Below are positions 1-7,300 of a stretch of DNA of 64,000 nucleotides, in pieces. Each line of letters begins with the position of its first letter. Within the stretch, counting starts at the first letter, position 1. This DNA comes from a virus. The position numbers were made by a program, and so were the translations under genes. The notes under the pieces are model-generated. The model made no database searches. It was not told where the DNA came from and saw only the letters and a program-made list of their open reading frames with translations. The DNA is taken from positions 1 through 64,000 of IMG/VR virus record IMGVR_UViG_3300023174_000046. One strand, given 5' to 3'.

Positions 1-15
1 TACCCAACAATCACA

Positions 16-27
16 TATACTACTGGT
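16..27 (+). promoter_or_regulatory. Early promoter -10 box (partial view)
   Basis: TATACT lies at 16-21, six bases before an ATGATG start, matching the spacing of the other early promoters in the window. The -35 box would lie beyond the window edge, so only half can be seen. Confidence 0.4.
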
Positions 28-348
28 ATGATGAATAAAGAAATTACTTACGAGATGTACGATGATAATGCAGGTGAGTGGCGTCAAGTAACTGAGCCCG
101 CTGTAGGTGGTATCAAGTGGCAGAAGCGTGAATCATTGGGTGGTGAGACACAGTCTGCCTACTACGATCACTCCTTCTACAAAGTGCCCTTCTATGGACC
201 TTACGATCAGGGTCGTATCCACAGAGCGCTCAACAGGTTATATCCTGCTCGCTTCAACAAGTTCGGTGGCTATTCAACGGTGAGTGCTGTTGAAAAGCTT
301 GATGATCAACATATTAAGGTAGAGATGTGCTACCACATAGGAGACTAA
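28..348 (+). CDS. Hypothetical protein, 106 aa
   Basis: I do not recognise this soluble 106-residue protein. It is rich in Tyr, Trp and charged residues and has no signal peptide or membrane segment. It begins with two Met codons in tandem (ATGATG), as do the genes at 704 and 2124, directly after a -10-like box, which suggests translation from a leaderless or nearly leaderless message. It is followed after one base by the next small gene, so the two are probably co-transcribed. Product unknown; reality of the gene is supported by codon continuity and promoter spacing. Confidence 0.7.
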   Translation: MMNKEITYEMYDDNAGEWRQVTEPAVGGIKWQKRESLGGETQSAYYDHSFYKVPFYGPYDQGRIHRALNRLYPARFNKFGGYSTVSAVEKLDDQHIKVEMCYHIGD

Positions 349-349
349 C

Positions 350-568
350 ATGACAAGTAAGCTAAGAGCATTCGAAGACACCGTATTATCCGTGCGAGAA
401 CCTAGGGAGCTTAAGGGATCGCTCATTTGTTCTATACAGGACAGTGATATACCCATCATAGATAAACGTAAGCTCATCATAGCCATTGATAGGTGTAACA
501 CTATCAACGACTTACAGCGCTTGTTCTACAACGCTTTACTCAAGTTTGAAGGCATGGGAGTCATCTAA
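350..568 (+). CDS. Hypothetical protein, 72 aa
   Basis: A 72-residue mixed-charge protein, probably helical, with no recognised domain. AGGAG at 339-343 is well placed before the ATG at 350. Its stop overlaps the start of the next gene (TAATG), indicating translational coupling within a small early operon. Confidence 0.65.
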   Translation: MTSKLRAFEDTVLSVREPRELKGSLICSIQDSDIPIIDKRKLIIAIDRCNTINDLQRLFYNALLKFEGMGVI

Positions 569-669
569 TGGATAAGTTTATACAGTTCATATTGAACGTG
601 TTAGCTAACCTCATAGCATTAGCTATCTATGCTAGCATCACATATTTCATTTGGAAGGCCATTTGGTAG
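568..669 (+). CDS. Single-pass membrane micro-protein, 33 aa
   Basis: The ATG at 568 overlaps the preceding stop codon (TAATG). The 33-residue product starts MDKFIQF and is almost entirely one hydrophobic helix (Ile/Leu/Ala/Val/Trp), ending with IWKAIW. Small hydrophobic early proteins are common in large phages, where they can act on host membrane functions, but nothing here identifies a target. The coupling to the upstream gene is the main support. Confidence 0.5.
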   Translation: MDKFIQFILNVLANLIALAIYASITYFIWKAIW

Positions 670-697
670 TTGCTTTAAACCCAACTTCCCGTATAAT
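670..697 (+). promoter_or_regulatory. Early sigma70-type promoter, TTGCTT-16-TATAAT
   Basis: TTGCTT at 670-675 and TATAAT at 692-697 are separated by 16 bases. The ATG at 704 is six bases further on, where transcription should start, so the message would be leaderless. Confidence 0.7.
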
Positions 698-703
698 AGT
701 AGT

Positions 704-937
704 ATGATGAATGAAGTAGCAGCAACAAGTGAAGAGACCACCGCGTACGCCTTAGGGTCTACGATTGGTACTCTTCTTAACTTAAAGCGAATGGTCGAGC
801 AGAACATGACCGACTATTCCAATAACCTAGAAGGTATGCGTGGGTTGCATCCCATGTGGTCTAAGAGTGAGTTGATGGATCAGTTTGATCGAGCCATCAA
901 TAAGCTCAATACCATTACATACCCTTACAAATATTAA
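704..937 (+). CDS. Hypothetical protein, 77 aa
   Basis: A 77-residue soluble protein starting MMNEVAATSEETT, with no domain that I recognise. The start at 704 was chosen over an upstream in-frame ATG because the promoter -10 box at 692-697 lies inside the longer reading frame. The tandem ATGATG start matches two other early genes in the window. It is the first gene of an operon continuing to 2080. Confidence 0.65.
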   Translation: MMNEVAATSEETTAYALGSTIGTLLNLKRMVEQNMTDYSNNLEGMRGLHPMWSKSELMDQFDRAINKLNTITYPYKY

Positions 938-950
938 AGGAGATACAATT

Positions 951-1208
951 ATGAGTACAACAGAAGAGACAACAGGCCATGAAGCACCCTACAACGCTGA
1001 CCTGCATTGCAAGAAGATTGCATGGATGGTTAAGCACAGTCCTGACTGGGACTATGAGACACAAACCCTTGAACAGTATCTGGAGACCGTACCTGAGTAT
1101 CCCACTGATGAACAGGTCAAGGACTTCAATCATCTGTACGTGGCACCTTTCGTGCCTTTTAAGAAAGAGATCCCATTCAAAGGAGATGAAGTAAATGAAG
1201 CATCGTAA
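951..1208 (+). CDS. Hypothetical protein, 85 aa
   Basis: An acidic 85-residue protein starting MSTTEETTGHEAP. The start at 951 follows a strong Shine-Dalgarno, AAAGGAG, which overlaps the end of the previous gene (936-942). No known domain is seen. It is the second gene of the operon that leads to the SprT-like peptidase. Confidence 0.65.
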   Translation: MSTTEETTGHEAPYNADLHCKKIAWMVKHSPDWDYETQTLEQYLETVPEYPTDEQVKDFNHLYVAPFVPFKKEIPFKGDEVNEAS

Positions 1209-1398
1209 TCACTTTGATCAAAACGGAGACCTACGAGACATCTTTGCAGCACTTGCCATGCAGAGCTTAATGAACCAAGGCACACCTGTACCCAAGTGGG
1301 TGGCAGCACAAGCATACCGATACGCTGACGCTATGCTTGATGTAAGAGATGAAGTCAGCCATAATGATAACAACAAGGAGACATTGATCAATGAGTAA
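1195..1398 (+). CDS. Hypothetical protein, 67 aa
   Basis: A small soluble protein with a central helix-rich part around AALAMQSL. The ATG at 1195 overlaps the upstream gene by 14 bases and is preceded by AAAGGAGATG. It overlaps the following SprT-like gene by 8 bases. Function unknown; the position within a tightly packed operon supports expression. Confidence 0.6.
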   Translation: MKHRNHFDQNGDLRDIFAALAMQSLMNQGTPVPKWVAAQAYRYADAMLDVRDEVSHNDNNKETLINE

Positions 1399-2080
1399 CA
1401 CAACTAACATCACAGGAGAGGTGACCAATCACCTGGTAACAGCATTTGAATTCTTTAACAAGGCATTGGGTACAAATTTAGATACCCCAGTCTTTACCCT
1501 GATCCCCAACCGTGGTCGTCAAAGCTACTATGGATGGTATTGGCAGGGACGATGGAAGGATGGTAAGAAGACTCTACCTGAGATTAATATTACCGCTGAT
1601 ACATTGAAGCGCTCGGTAGAGGACATCTGTGAGACTATCATCCACGAGATGGTGCATTACAAGAACAACGTACTGGACATTGTAGATTGTAATGCTAACC
1701 AATACCACAACAAAGCGTTTAAAAAGCGTGCAGAAGAGTTTGGCTTGAAGGTAGAGAAGGTTAAGAACAAAGGCTATGCTCGTACCGCTTTGGATGAGAA
1801 AGCATCTGAGTTGGTTAAGAAGTACAAGAAGACGGTACTCAAGTCAGAGAAGAATCCCTTCCATGCATACAGGGTAACCGAGGAGCGTATTAGCATTGTG
1901 AAGAAGAATGGCAAGCGCTTCATTGCCATTGATGCTACATTGGCTGAACAAGCCGAGGATCAATATGATGGTGGTACATTGCGTGAGCTAGTGGAGCACC
2001 TGCTACAGAGTTATGTGTCAGAGGGCATGGTGCTACCACATGGTAGTGATGCCCGTCACCCTGTAGACGAGATCGCCTAA
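1391..2080 (+). CDS. SprT-like zinc metallopeptidase
   Basis: The 229-residue product has the SprT/Spartan-type metallopeptidase signature: HEMVH (HExxH) near residue 85 followed by a third His in the HNKAF segment about 20 residues later, with the usual helix (ICETIIHEMVHYKNN). SprT-domain enzymes bind zinc; the eukaryotic relative Spartan cleaves proteins cross-linked to DNA, but phage members have no firmly known role. The C-terminal third is lysine-rich and unassigned. AAGGAG lies before the start, and the gene closes an early operon. The zinc-ligand pattern is visible; the substrate is inference. Confidence 0.75.
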   Translation: MSNTTNITGEVTNHLVTAFEFFNKALGTNLDTPVFTLIPNRGRQSYYGWYWQGRWKDGKKTLPEINITADTLKRSVEDICETIIHEMVHYKNNVLDIVDCNANQYHNKAFKKRAEEFGLKVEKVKNKGYARTALDEKASELVKKYKKTVLKSEKNPFHAYRVTEERISIVKKNGKRFIAIDATLAEQAEDQYDGGTLRELVEHLLQSYVSEGMVLPHGSDARHPVDEIA

Positions 2081-2088
2081 CATTGATA

Positions 2089-2117
2089 TTGACTGCACGT
2101 TACTAACCATATACAAT
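2089..2117 (+). promoter_or_regulatory. Early sigma70-type promoter, TTGACT-17-TACAAT
   Basis: TTGACT at 2089-2094 and TACAAT at 2112-2117 have a 17-base spacer. The ATGATG start is at 2124, six bases after the -10 box. Confidence 0.75.
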
Positions 2118-2123
2118 AGGAGT

Positions 2124-2420
2124 ATGATGAATGCAACGAATGATTACAAGACAATACCTTCTGTCTTTAAGAAGAAGGGCTTTACTTATACACAACTCAA
2201 GCGTGAAGGTAACAGGGCCATCTTCCAACAGACCAGAGAAGGATCTAGTTTAAACAACTATGAGGTGGTGAAGATTGGAAAGCATAATGGCTACTTGATG
2301 GGTGGGGTGATGATTGAGCCAGCTGAGACCTATCCAGGAAGTTCGTTGTGGGGTATTACAGGATGGACTTGTACGAGTATTGATGATGCGATGAAGAGGT
2401 ATGATGACCTTGTCAGCTGA
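2124..2420 (+). CDS. Hypothetical protein, 98 aa
   Basis: A 98-residue soluble protein beginning MMNATNDYKTIPSVFKKKGF. The pattern of alternating aromatic and charged residues (FTYTQLKREGNRAIFQQ, then WGITGW) suggests a small beta-rich fold, but I cannot name a family. AGGAG at 2118-2122 sits so close to the -10 box that it would be absent from the transcript if initiation is at the normal distance. The next gene starts within its last codons. Confidence 0.65.
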   Translation: MMNATNDYKTIPSVFKKKGFTYTQLKREGNRAIFQQTREGSSLNNYEVVKIGKHNGYLMGGVMIEPAETYPGSSLWGITGWTCTSIDDAMKRYDDLVS

Positions 2421-2565
2421 ACAATACTTCGAGACCAGACGTAAAGAGATAGACAAGTATGTGGAAGGTGAGCATGCATGGTTTGGTTGCACAGATACAA
2501 CATGGCCTAACCTATCTGCATACCCTAATGCTGCACCTTGGTACCTAAACAATGACAACAATTAA
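2401..2565 (+). CDS. Hypothetical protein, 54 aa
   Basis: Starts at an ATGATG inside the last codons of the previous gene (20-base overlap) and encodes 54 residues with several Trp (WFG, TTWPN, APWYL). No family recognised. The overlap with both neighbours suggests translational coupling. Confidence 0.45.
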   Translation: MMTLSAEQYFETRRKEIDKYVEGEHAWFGCTDTTWPNLSAYPNAAPWYLNNDNN

Positions 2566-2725
2566 GATGCTATTGATAGTAATTGTATCGGCTGTGTTAC
2601 TTGTAAGCATACTCATGTGCACATGGCAGTTGTTCTGGTATGTATTGGAGATGGCCATTCAACATCCATTGCCTGTTCTGATTGTATCGGCCATGCTTCT
2701 GTACTGCATGCATTGTTTGAAATAA
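2552..2725 (+). CDS. Small membrane protein, 57 aa, two hydrophobic segments
   Basis: Begins at 2552 inside the end of the preceding small gene (14-base overlap). Two hydrophobic stretches, roughly residues 6-25 and 40-55, are separated by a short segment containing HPLP, giving a probable helical hairpin. The function is unknown. Confidence 0.5.
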   Translation: MTTIKMLLIVIVSAVLLVSILMCTWQLFWYVLEMAIQHPLPVLIVSAMLLYCMHCLK

Positions 2726-2751
2726 GAGGTGGTGTTTTAAAAATGCACGGT

Positions 2752-2842
2752 TGTTCTAGAAACACAGTGTGTTCTATAGAATGCCGTTAATAGATAACAA
2801 GCACGGGAATTTGCATATACAGAGGTTTTGGGAACATGTTTC
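2752..2842. promoter_or_regulatory. Cluster of dyad-symmetric sites upstream of an early promoter
   Basis: Three short palindromes lie in this non-coding stretch: TTCTAGAA at 2754-2761, TTCTATAGAA at 2772-2781 and the near-palindrome GGAACATGTTTC at 2831-2842. They share a TTCTA/TAGAA theme and lie 50-150 bases upstream of the promoter at 2897. They could be operators for a dimeric regulator; this is inference. Confidence 0.35.
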
Positions 2843-2896
2843 TATAGGTGCATGCTAAAATTTTTTTGCAAAATTTTTGTGAATTCCTATAAGGGC

Positions 2897-2924
2897 TTGC
2901 ATCTGTTAACGTTCCCCGTATAAT
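2897..2924 (+). promoter_or_regulatory. Early sigma70-type promoter, TTGCAT-16-TATAAT
   Basis: TTGCAT at 2897-2902 and TATAAT at 2919-2924, 16-base spacer. The ATG of the next gene is at 2932, seven bases after the -10 box. Confidence 0.7.
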
Positions 2925-2931
2925 AGTACAT

Positions 2932-3087
2932 ATGGCAAACATAATCAGACATGCAAATAACCATGGCAACAAGACCCTGGCCCGTCAGTTCCGCGAGGCT
3001 ACCATTCGTCCTATTAAGTCTATAGGAGCACGGCACAAACCTGCATATCGTGCGCAACGGTCCGATTTTGGCAAGAAGCGCACATGA
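2932..3087 (+). CDS. Small basic protein, 51 aa
   Basis: A 51-residue, strongly basic protein (MANIIRHANNHGNKT..., ending DFGKKRT) with many Arg, Lys and His. It could bind nucleic acid but has no recognised motif. It follows a clear early promoter and overlaps the next gene by ATGA (stop at 3085-3087), so both are likely expressed together. Confidence 0.55.
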   Translation: MANIIRHANNHGNKTLARQFREATIRPIKSIGARHKPAYRAQRSDFGKKRT

Positions 3088-3356
3088 AAACCTGGGTTGT
3101 TACTGTATGTACTGTTGCAACAGTGTTACTAGCATTTAACATATGGTCTTACTATAGAATGGATACAAGTAAATCTAACATGTCTTACTCTCATACTGAT
3201 GTTACTAATAAAACTGTGATTACTGTGATGCATAGCAATACCCATGCATTAATGCATAGTAATACTGTACATGGTAGTGATAATCATCCCCATCTATGCG
3301 ACGAAGAACCCTATTACTTTGGCATCACCACTGGACACAGTTGGAAAAGCCGGTAA
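3084..3356 (+). CDS. Membrane-anchored hypothetical protein, 90 aa
   Basis: Residues 4-22 (WVVTVCTVATVLLAFNIWSYY) form a hydrophobic N-terminal anchor or signal segment; the remainder is rich in Ser, Thr, Asn and His, with a repeated MHSNT motif, and ends near a GITTGHSWKSR tail. The protein is probably exported or anchored in the inner membrane. It is coupled to the upstream basic protein through an ATGA overlap. Function unknown. Confidence 0.55.
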   Translation: MKTWVVTVCTVATVLLAFNIWSYYRMDTSKSNMSYSHTDVTNKTVITVMHSNTHALMHSNTVHGSDNHPHLCDEEPYYFGITTGHSWKSR

Positions 3357-3440
3357 TACTGTAGATACTGTAGGTTATTGTAGAAAATTTGCAGGCCGAG
3401 CCGGCCGAACAAATGGTGGGGTGGATTCTTAAATATTGGC

Positions 3441-3914
3441 ATGATTGTGCCTGCTCAAAACCTGTTATCTCCCTTTGCCTCACGCAACAAGCTGCCTCGT
3501 AATTTTGTTCTGTCTGATGCCAATTATTACTGTCCTGCGCAGACCATGGTGGATAATCTGATTGTGCCTGCCTACAAATGGTGGATGCGATCTCTCAAAT
3601 GGACCAATTGGACTCACAAGTGGGATTGTGATAACTTCGCTGATGCTTTTAAACTGTTTGCTTGTGGCTATCATGCACAGAACACACAAGATGATGCAGA
3701 GGGTATATCCATTGGGGTGATTAACTACATGGCCAATTCTAGGGCGGAGGATGGACTCAAGGGCGGCCATGCCATCAACATCATCTACACTGATGCAGGC
3801 AAGGACGACCATGGAGAAGATATTGTACAGCCTTTGTTTTTTGAGCCGCAGACCGGTGGTTACTACAATCTTTCTGAAGAAGAGTTCCATAGCATTTGGA
3901 CTGTGTACATTTAG
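3441..3914 (+). CDS. Putative papain-fold-like cysteine hydrolase, 157 aa
   Basis: The protein contains WDCDNFADAFK around residue 60-70 and GGHAINIIY around residue 110, a Cys...His arrangement typical of transglutaminase/NlpC-type papain-fold enzymes, followed by FFEPQTG which could hold the third residue. Such proteins in phages may act on cell-wall peptides or protein tails, but no specific family is certain. The start at 3441 follows TTAAATAT, a weak late-promoter-like element. It marks the change from early to late genes. Confidence 0.5.
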   Translation: MIVPAQNLLSPFASRNKLPRNFVLSDANYYCPAQTMVDNLIVPAYKWWMRSLKWTNWTHKWDCDNFADAFKLFACGYHAQNTQDDAEGISIGVINYMANSRAEDGLKGGHAINIIYTDAGKDDHGEDIVQPLFFEPQTGGYYNLSEEEFHSIWTVYI

Positions 3915-3936
3915 TTGCTATTGCCATTTGCACCAG

Positions 3937-3942
3937 TAAATA
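3937..3942 (+). promoter_or_regulatory. Late promoter (TAAATA)
   Basis: TAAATA at 3937-3942 lies five bases before the ATG at 3948, the spacing seen at other late genes. Confidence 0.55.
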
Positions 3943-3947
3943 GCTAC

Positions 3948-4151
3948 ATGAAATTAGTCATTGAAACAGTTATTAAGACGGTGGATAACAGAGAACTTGA
4001 AACCTTCTCCACGCTCATTGATTCTGCTGATATTCAGAAGATCATCAACAAGCAGGGTGTTGCAGCTGCCAACAAAGCTATTGAGAGTTTCTCCAATACC
4101 TATCACAAGCAGTTCAACAAGAAGCTTTCTGCCTCTCTGAACAAGCTATAA
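3948..4151 (+). CDS. Hypothetical late protein, 67 aa
   Basis: A 67-residue helical protein (MKLVIETVIKTVDNRE...). I chose the ATG at 3948 rather than the in-frame ATG at 3915 because the late promoter element lies between the two. The sequence is amphipathic with a Lys-rich C-terminus; no family is recognised. It is followed by another small late gene with its own late promoter. Confidence 0.6.
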   Translation: MKLVIETVIKTVDNRELETFSTLIDSADIQKIINKQGVAAANKAIESFSNTYHKQFNKKLSASLNKL

Positions 4152-4170
4152 TATATTGTAGTTTTTGGCC

Positions 4171-4177
4171 ATAAATA
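4171..4177 (+). promoter_or_regulatory. Late promoter (ATAAATA)
   Basis: ATAAATA at 4171-4177 lies five bases before the ATG at 4183. Confidence 0.65.
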
Positions 4178-4182
4178 ATATT

Positions 4183-4332
4183 ATGGCCACACGCAAGGGT
4201 AAGAAGACATCATGTCTGTCCAAGACAGAGTGTGAAACCATATTGTTCAAATTGGATGCTCAGAAGACCAGCAAATACTATGCAGATGTGCTCAAGCAGT
4301 TAGAGAAGCTCAATTCAAAACGCAACAAATAA
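4183..4332 (+). CDS. Small basic late protein, 49 aa
   Basis: A 49-residue lysine-rich protein starting MATRKGKKTSCLSKTEC and ending KLNSKRNK. It has its own late promoter with canonical spacing, so it is probably made with the virion proteins. Its two Cys residues and basic character would allow nucleic-acid binding, but no family is identifiable. It converges with the long fibre gene on the minus strand. Confidence 0.55.
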   Translation: MATRKGKKTSCLSKTECETILFKLDAQKTSKYYADVLKQLEKLNSKRNK

Positions 4333-4342
4333 TTTTGCAATT

Positions 4343-7300
4343 TTATATGCCCCACTTGCTGGACAAGTACAAGGTGGCAGTAGTTAATTCCTCTGGTGTC
4401 AGCAGTCTATCATATGCAACAAATTCACCCATAACACCATTATGGTAATACGGTGTACTCAGAACAAATCTGCGTCCAATGCCAGCTTTTGCAGCATCTG
4501 TAGCATTTATATTGCCCGCAGTTTGAAATGCTGGATCATAACCGGCAGTGATGTTGTTGAAGAACAATGACACTGTGCCTGCCACTGGTGGCAATGTGGT
4601 GCTGCGTGCACCTGCATAATCAATGGCAGCTGTGAAGATGCCTGGTGCAAGGAAATTTTTCTCTGTGGCTGTGTCCAGTGACAGTGGTGCACCACCGTCA
4701 TTTGTATCTGAATCAAGTCTTCTGCCACCGGCAGAGAAGTATACACCACGGTCATTTAATACGGGGCTTATGGGTGCAGGGTTGGACATGAACTTGATTC
4801 TGGAGCTCAATGTGTTGCCTGGGGGTGGCACAGCGTTTGCAAAAATAGTTTCAGCACTAAGAGTTGTGAAACCAACATTAGGATTACCAAATTGTGAAAC
4901 AGAGATGAGTGTAATGCCAGACGATCCATTGGAGAAGGTGAGAGCATTGCCTGTGCCAGTGAGAGCAGTAGAATTTGCAGATGTAAATTTAATATATTTT
5001 CTATCGCGATAGCTTGACAACACTGGCCTGTTGCTGCTAATGTTTTGTGAGAAATCTCTTTTGTTTGAAGTTTTGTCACGCCAAGTTGAAACTGGTGTAT
5101 TTAATGTGCAAGGATTGCCAGTAGAATCTATTACTGTTGCACTGTTATCTGAATCCAACCATATGGCTGGATCAGGAGGCATGGCAGGTGCAGAGTCTTC
5201 AACATTAACAAGCCATGATGAGTTTGCAAGTGGTGCAATCACACACAATGTGACATACCAGGTGTCCAGGCCAGATGGCAGTGTGTATGCATTTGATAGA
5301 TTGAAGAAGAAATCCTCACCTACAGCTGGTCCAACTACCACGCTGTACCCTAGTGCAGTGAGTGCAGCATTGTATGCAGAATTGCCTCTGAATCCTGTGT
5401 CTAATAATGCCTTCTTATTTCTGTTGTCATACCAAATGTACCTGTCAGGAATGTCAAAATTATCAAATGAGAAAGTGATTTTATTTGGTATGGGACTGCC
5501 TGTGTTTATGGGTATTTCAAATATGCCCTGTTCACCCAGTATTGTGATGGGGCTGAATGCATCTTGTGGCGTCACAGTGGGTGTGGGTGTCATGGTGGGT
5601 GTGGGGGTGGGTGATAGGCCAGATGTTTGTGTCACCGTGGGTGTCACAGTAGGCGTCACTGTGGGTGTTGCAGTGCGTGTCACAGTAGGTGTCACAGTGG
5701 GTGTGGGGGTGATTGTAGGTGTCAGGGTGATGGTGGGAGTCACAGTAGGTGTCACAGTGGGTGTGGGTGTGGGTGTCGGGGTGATTGTGGGTGGTAATAG
5801 AGTACCCCACTTGCTGGCCAGATAGAAATTAACTGCATACAATTCTGCAGGTGTGAGTATTCTTTCATATGCTATGAACTCACCAATGACACCATTGTGA
5901 TAAGCGGCATCTGCAACAAATCTGCGTCCAATGCCAGCTCTGGCTGCATTGGTAGGTGAGGTGTTGCCAGCAGTTTGAAAAGCAGGATCTGATCCTGCAG
6001 CATTACCGTTGAAGAATATGTTCACATTGGCAGCGGCATAATTAATGGTAGTTGTTATCACACCTGGCGCGCTAAGATTCTTCACAGTGGCAGTGGATAT
6101 ATCCAATGGTGCACCTTGATCGTTTGCATCAGAATCCAACCTTCTACCACCAGCTGCAAAATAGAACCCTTCATCAGCACCAGTTTGCACACGCGATGGG
6201 TTGGTCATCAATCTGACTCTGGTACTAGCACCACCACCTGGTGATGGTCTGGTATTTGCAAAGATAGTTTCAGCCGCTGTGGCGCCAAGCACGTTTGGAT
6301 TGCCAAATTGTGCAACACTTGCCAATGTGATGCCTGCAACATTATTGGAGAAGGTGAGAGAATTAGCATTGCCAAGTAGAGCAGTGGCATTTGCAGCATT
6401 GAATTTGATGTATTTGTTATTGTTGTAACTGGACAGCACAGGTCTAGCACTGCTGGTAGGTTGTTCAAAGTGTCTGTTGTTTATGGTTAAGTCCCGCCAT
6501 GTGGCCACAGGTGTATTGAGTGCACAAGGGTTGCCAGATGCATCCAGCACGCTGGCACTGTTGCTTGAATCCAGCCATATGGCTGGGTTGCGAGGTATGC
6601 CGCTAAATAACACGGAGTCTTCAACATTAACAAGCCATGATGAGTTTGCAAGTGGTGCAATCACACACAATGTGACATACCAGGTGTCCAGATTGGACGG
6701 CAATGTGTATATGTTTGATAGGTTGAGAAAGGACTCTTGACCTGTAGTTGGTCCCACCACTGCATCATAACCCAATGCATTGAGTGCAGCATTGTATGCA
6801 GAATTGCCTCTGAATCCTGTATCATACAATACTCTTTTGTTTCTGTTATCATACCAAATGTACCTGTCAGGCACATCATAATTATCGAACGAGAAAGTAA
6901 TTATATTTGGTATGGGGCTTCCCGTGTTTACGGGTATTTCAAATATGCCTTGATTGCCAAATATTGTAATGGGACTGAATGCATCTTGTGGCGTCACAGT
7001 GGGTGTTACTGTTGGTGTGTGAGTCACAGTTGGTGTCACTGTTGTAGTTGGTGTAACTGTTACAGTTGGTGTTACTGTTGGCGTCGGTGTTGGTTGATAA
7101 TAGATGTTATTTAATTTAAAATTCCAAGTACTATATTCCAATGGTGAAATTACACATAACTTCACGAAAGTTGTAACAGTGCTTGGTTTGTAGAATGTGA
7201 ATGAAGTTGTTTGTGCATTAGTTGTAACATTAGGATAACCGAGTGCATTAAGAGCAGAATTATAAGAAGAGCTTCCCATGAAACCTGTGTCAAATAATAT

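Noticed and set aside
5031-6740. Several plus-strand frames across the fibre gene
   Set aside because: All are antisense to the LamG-like and duplicated domains, with poor codon structure and no start signals.
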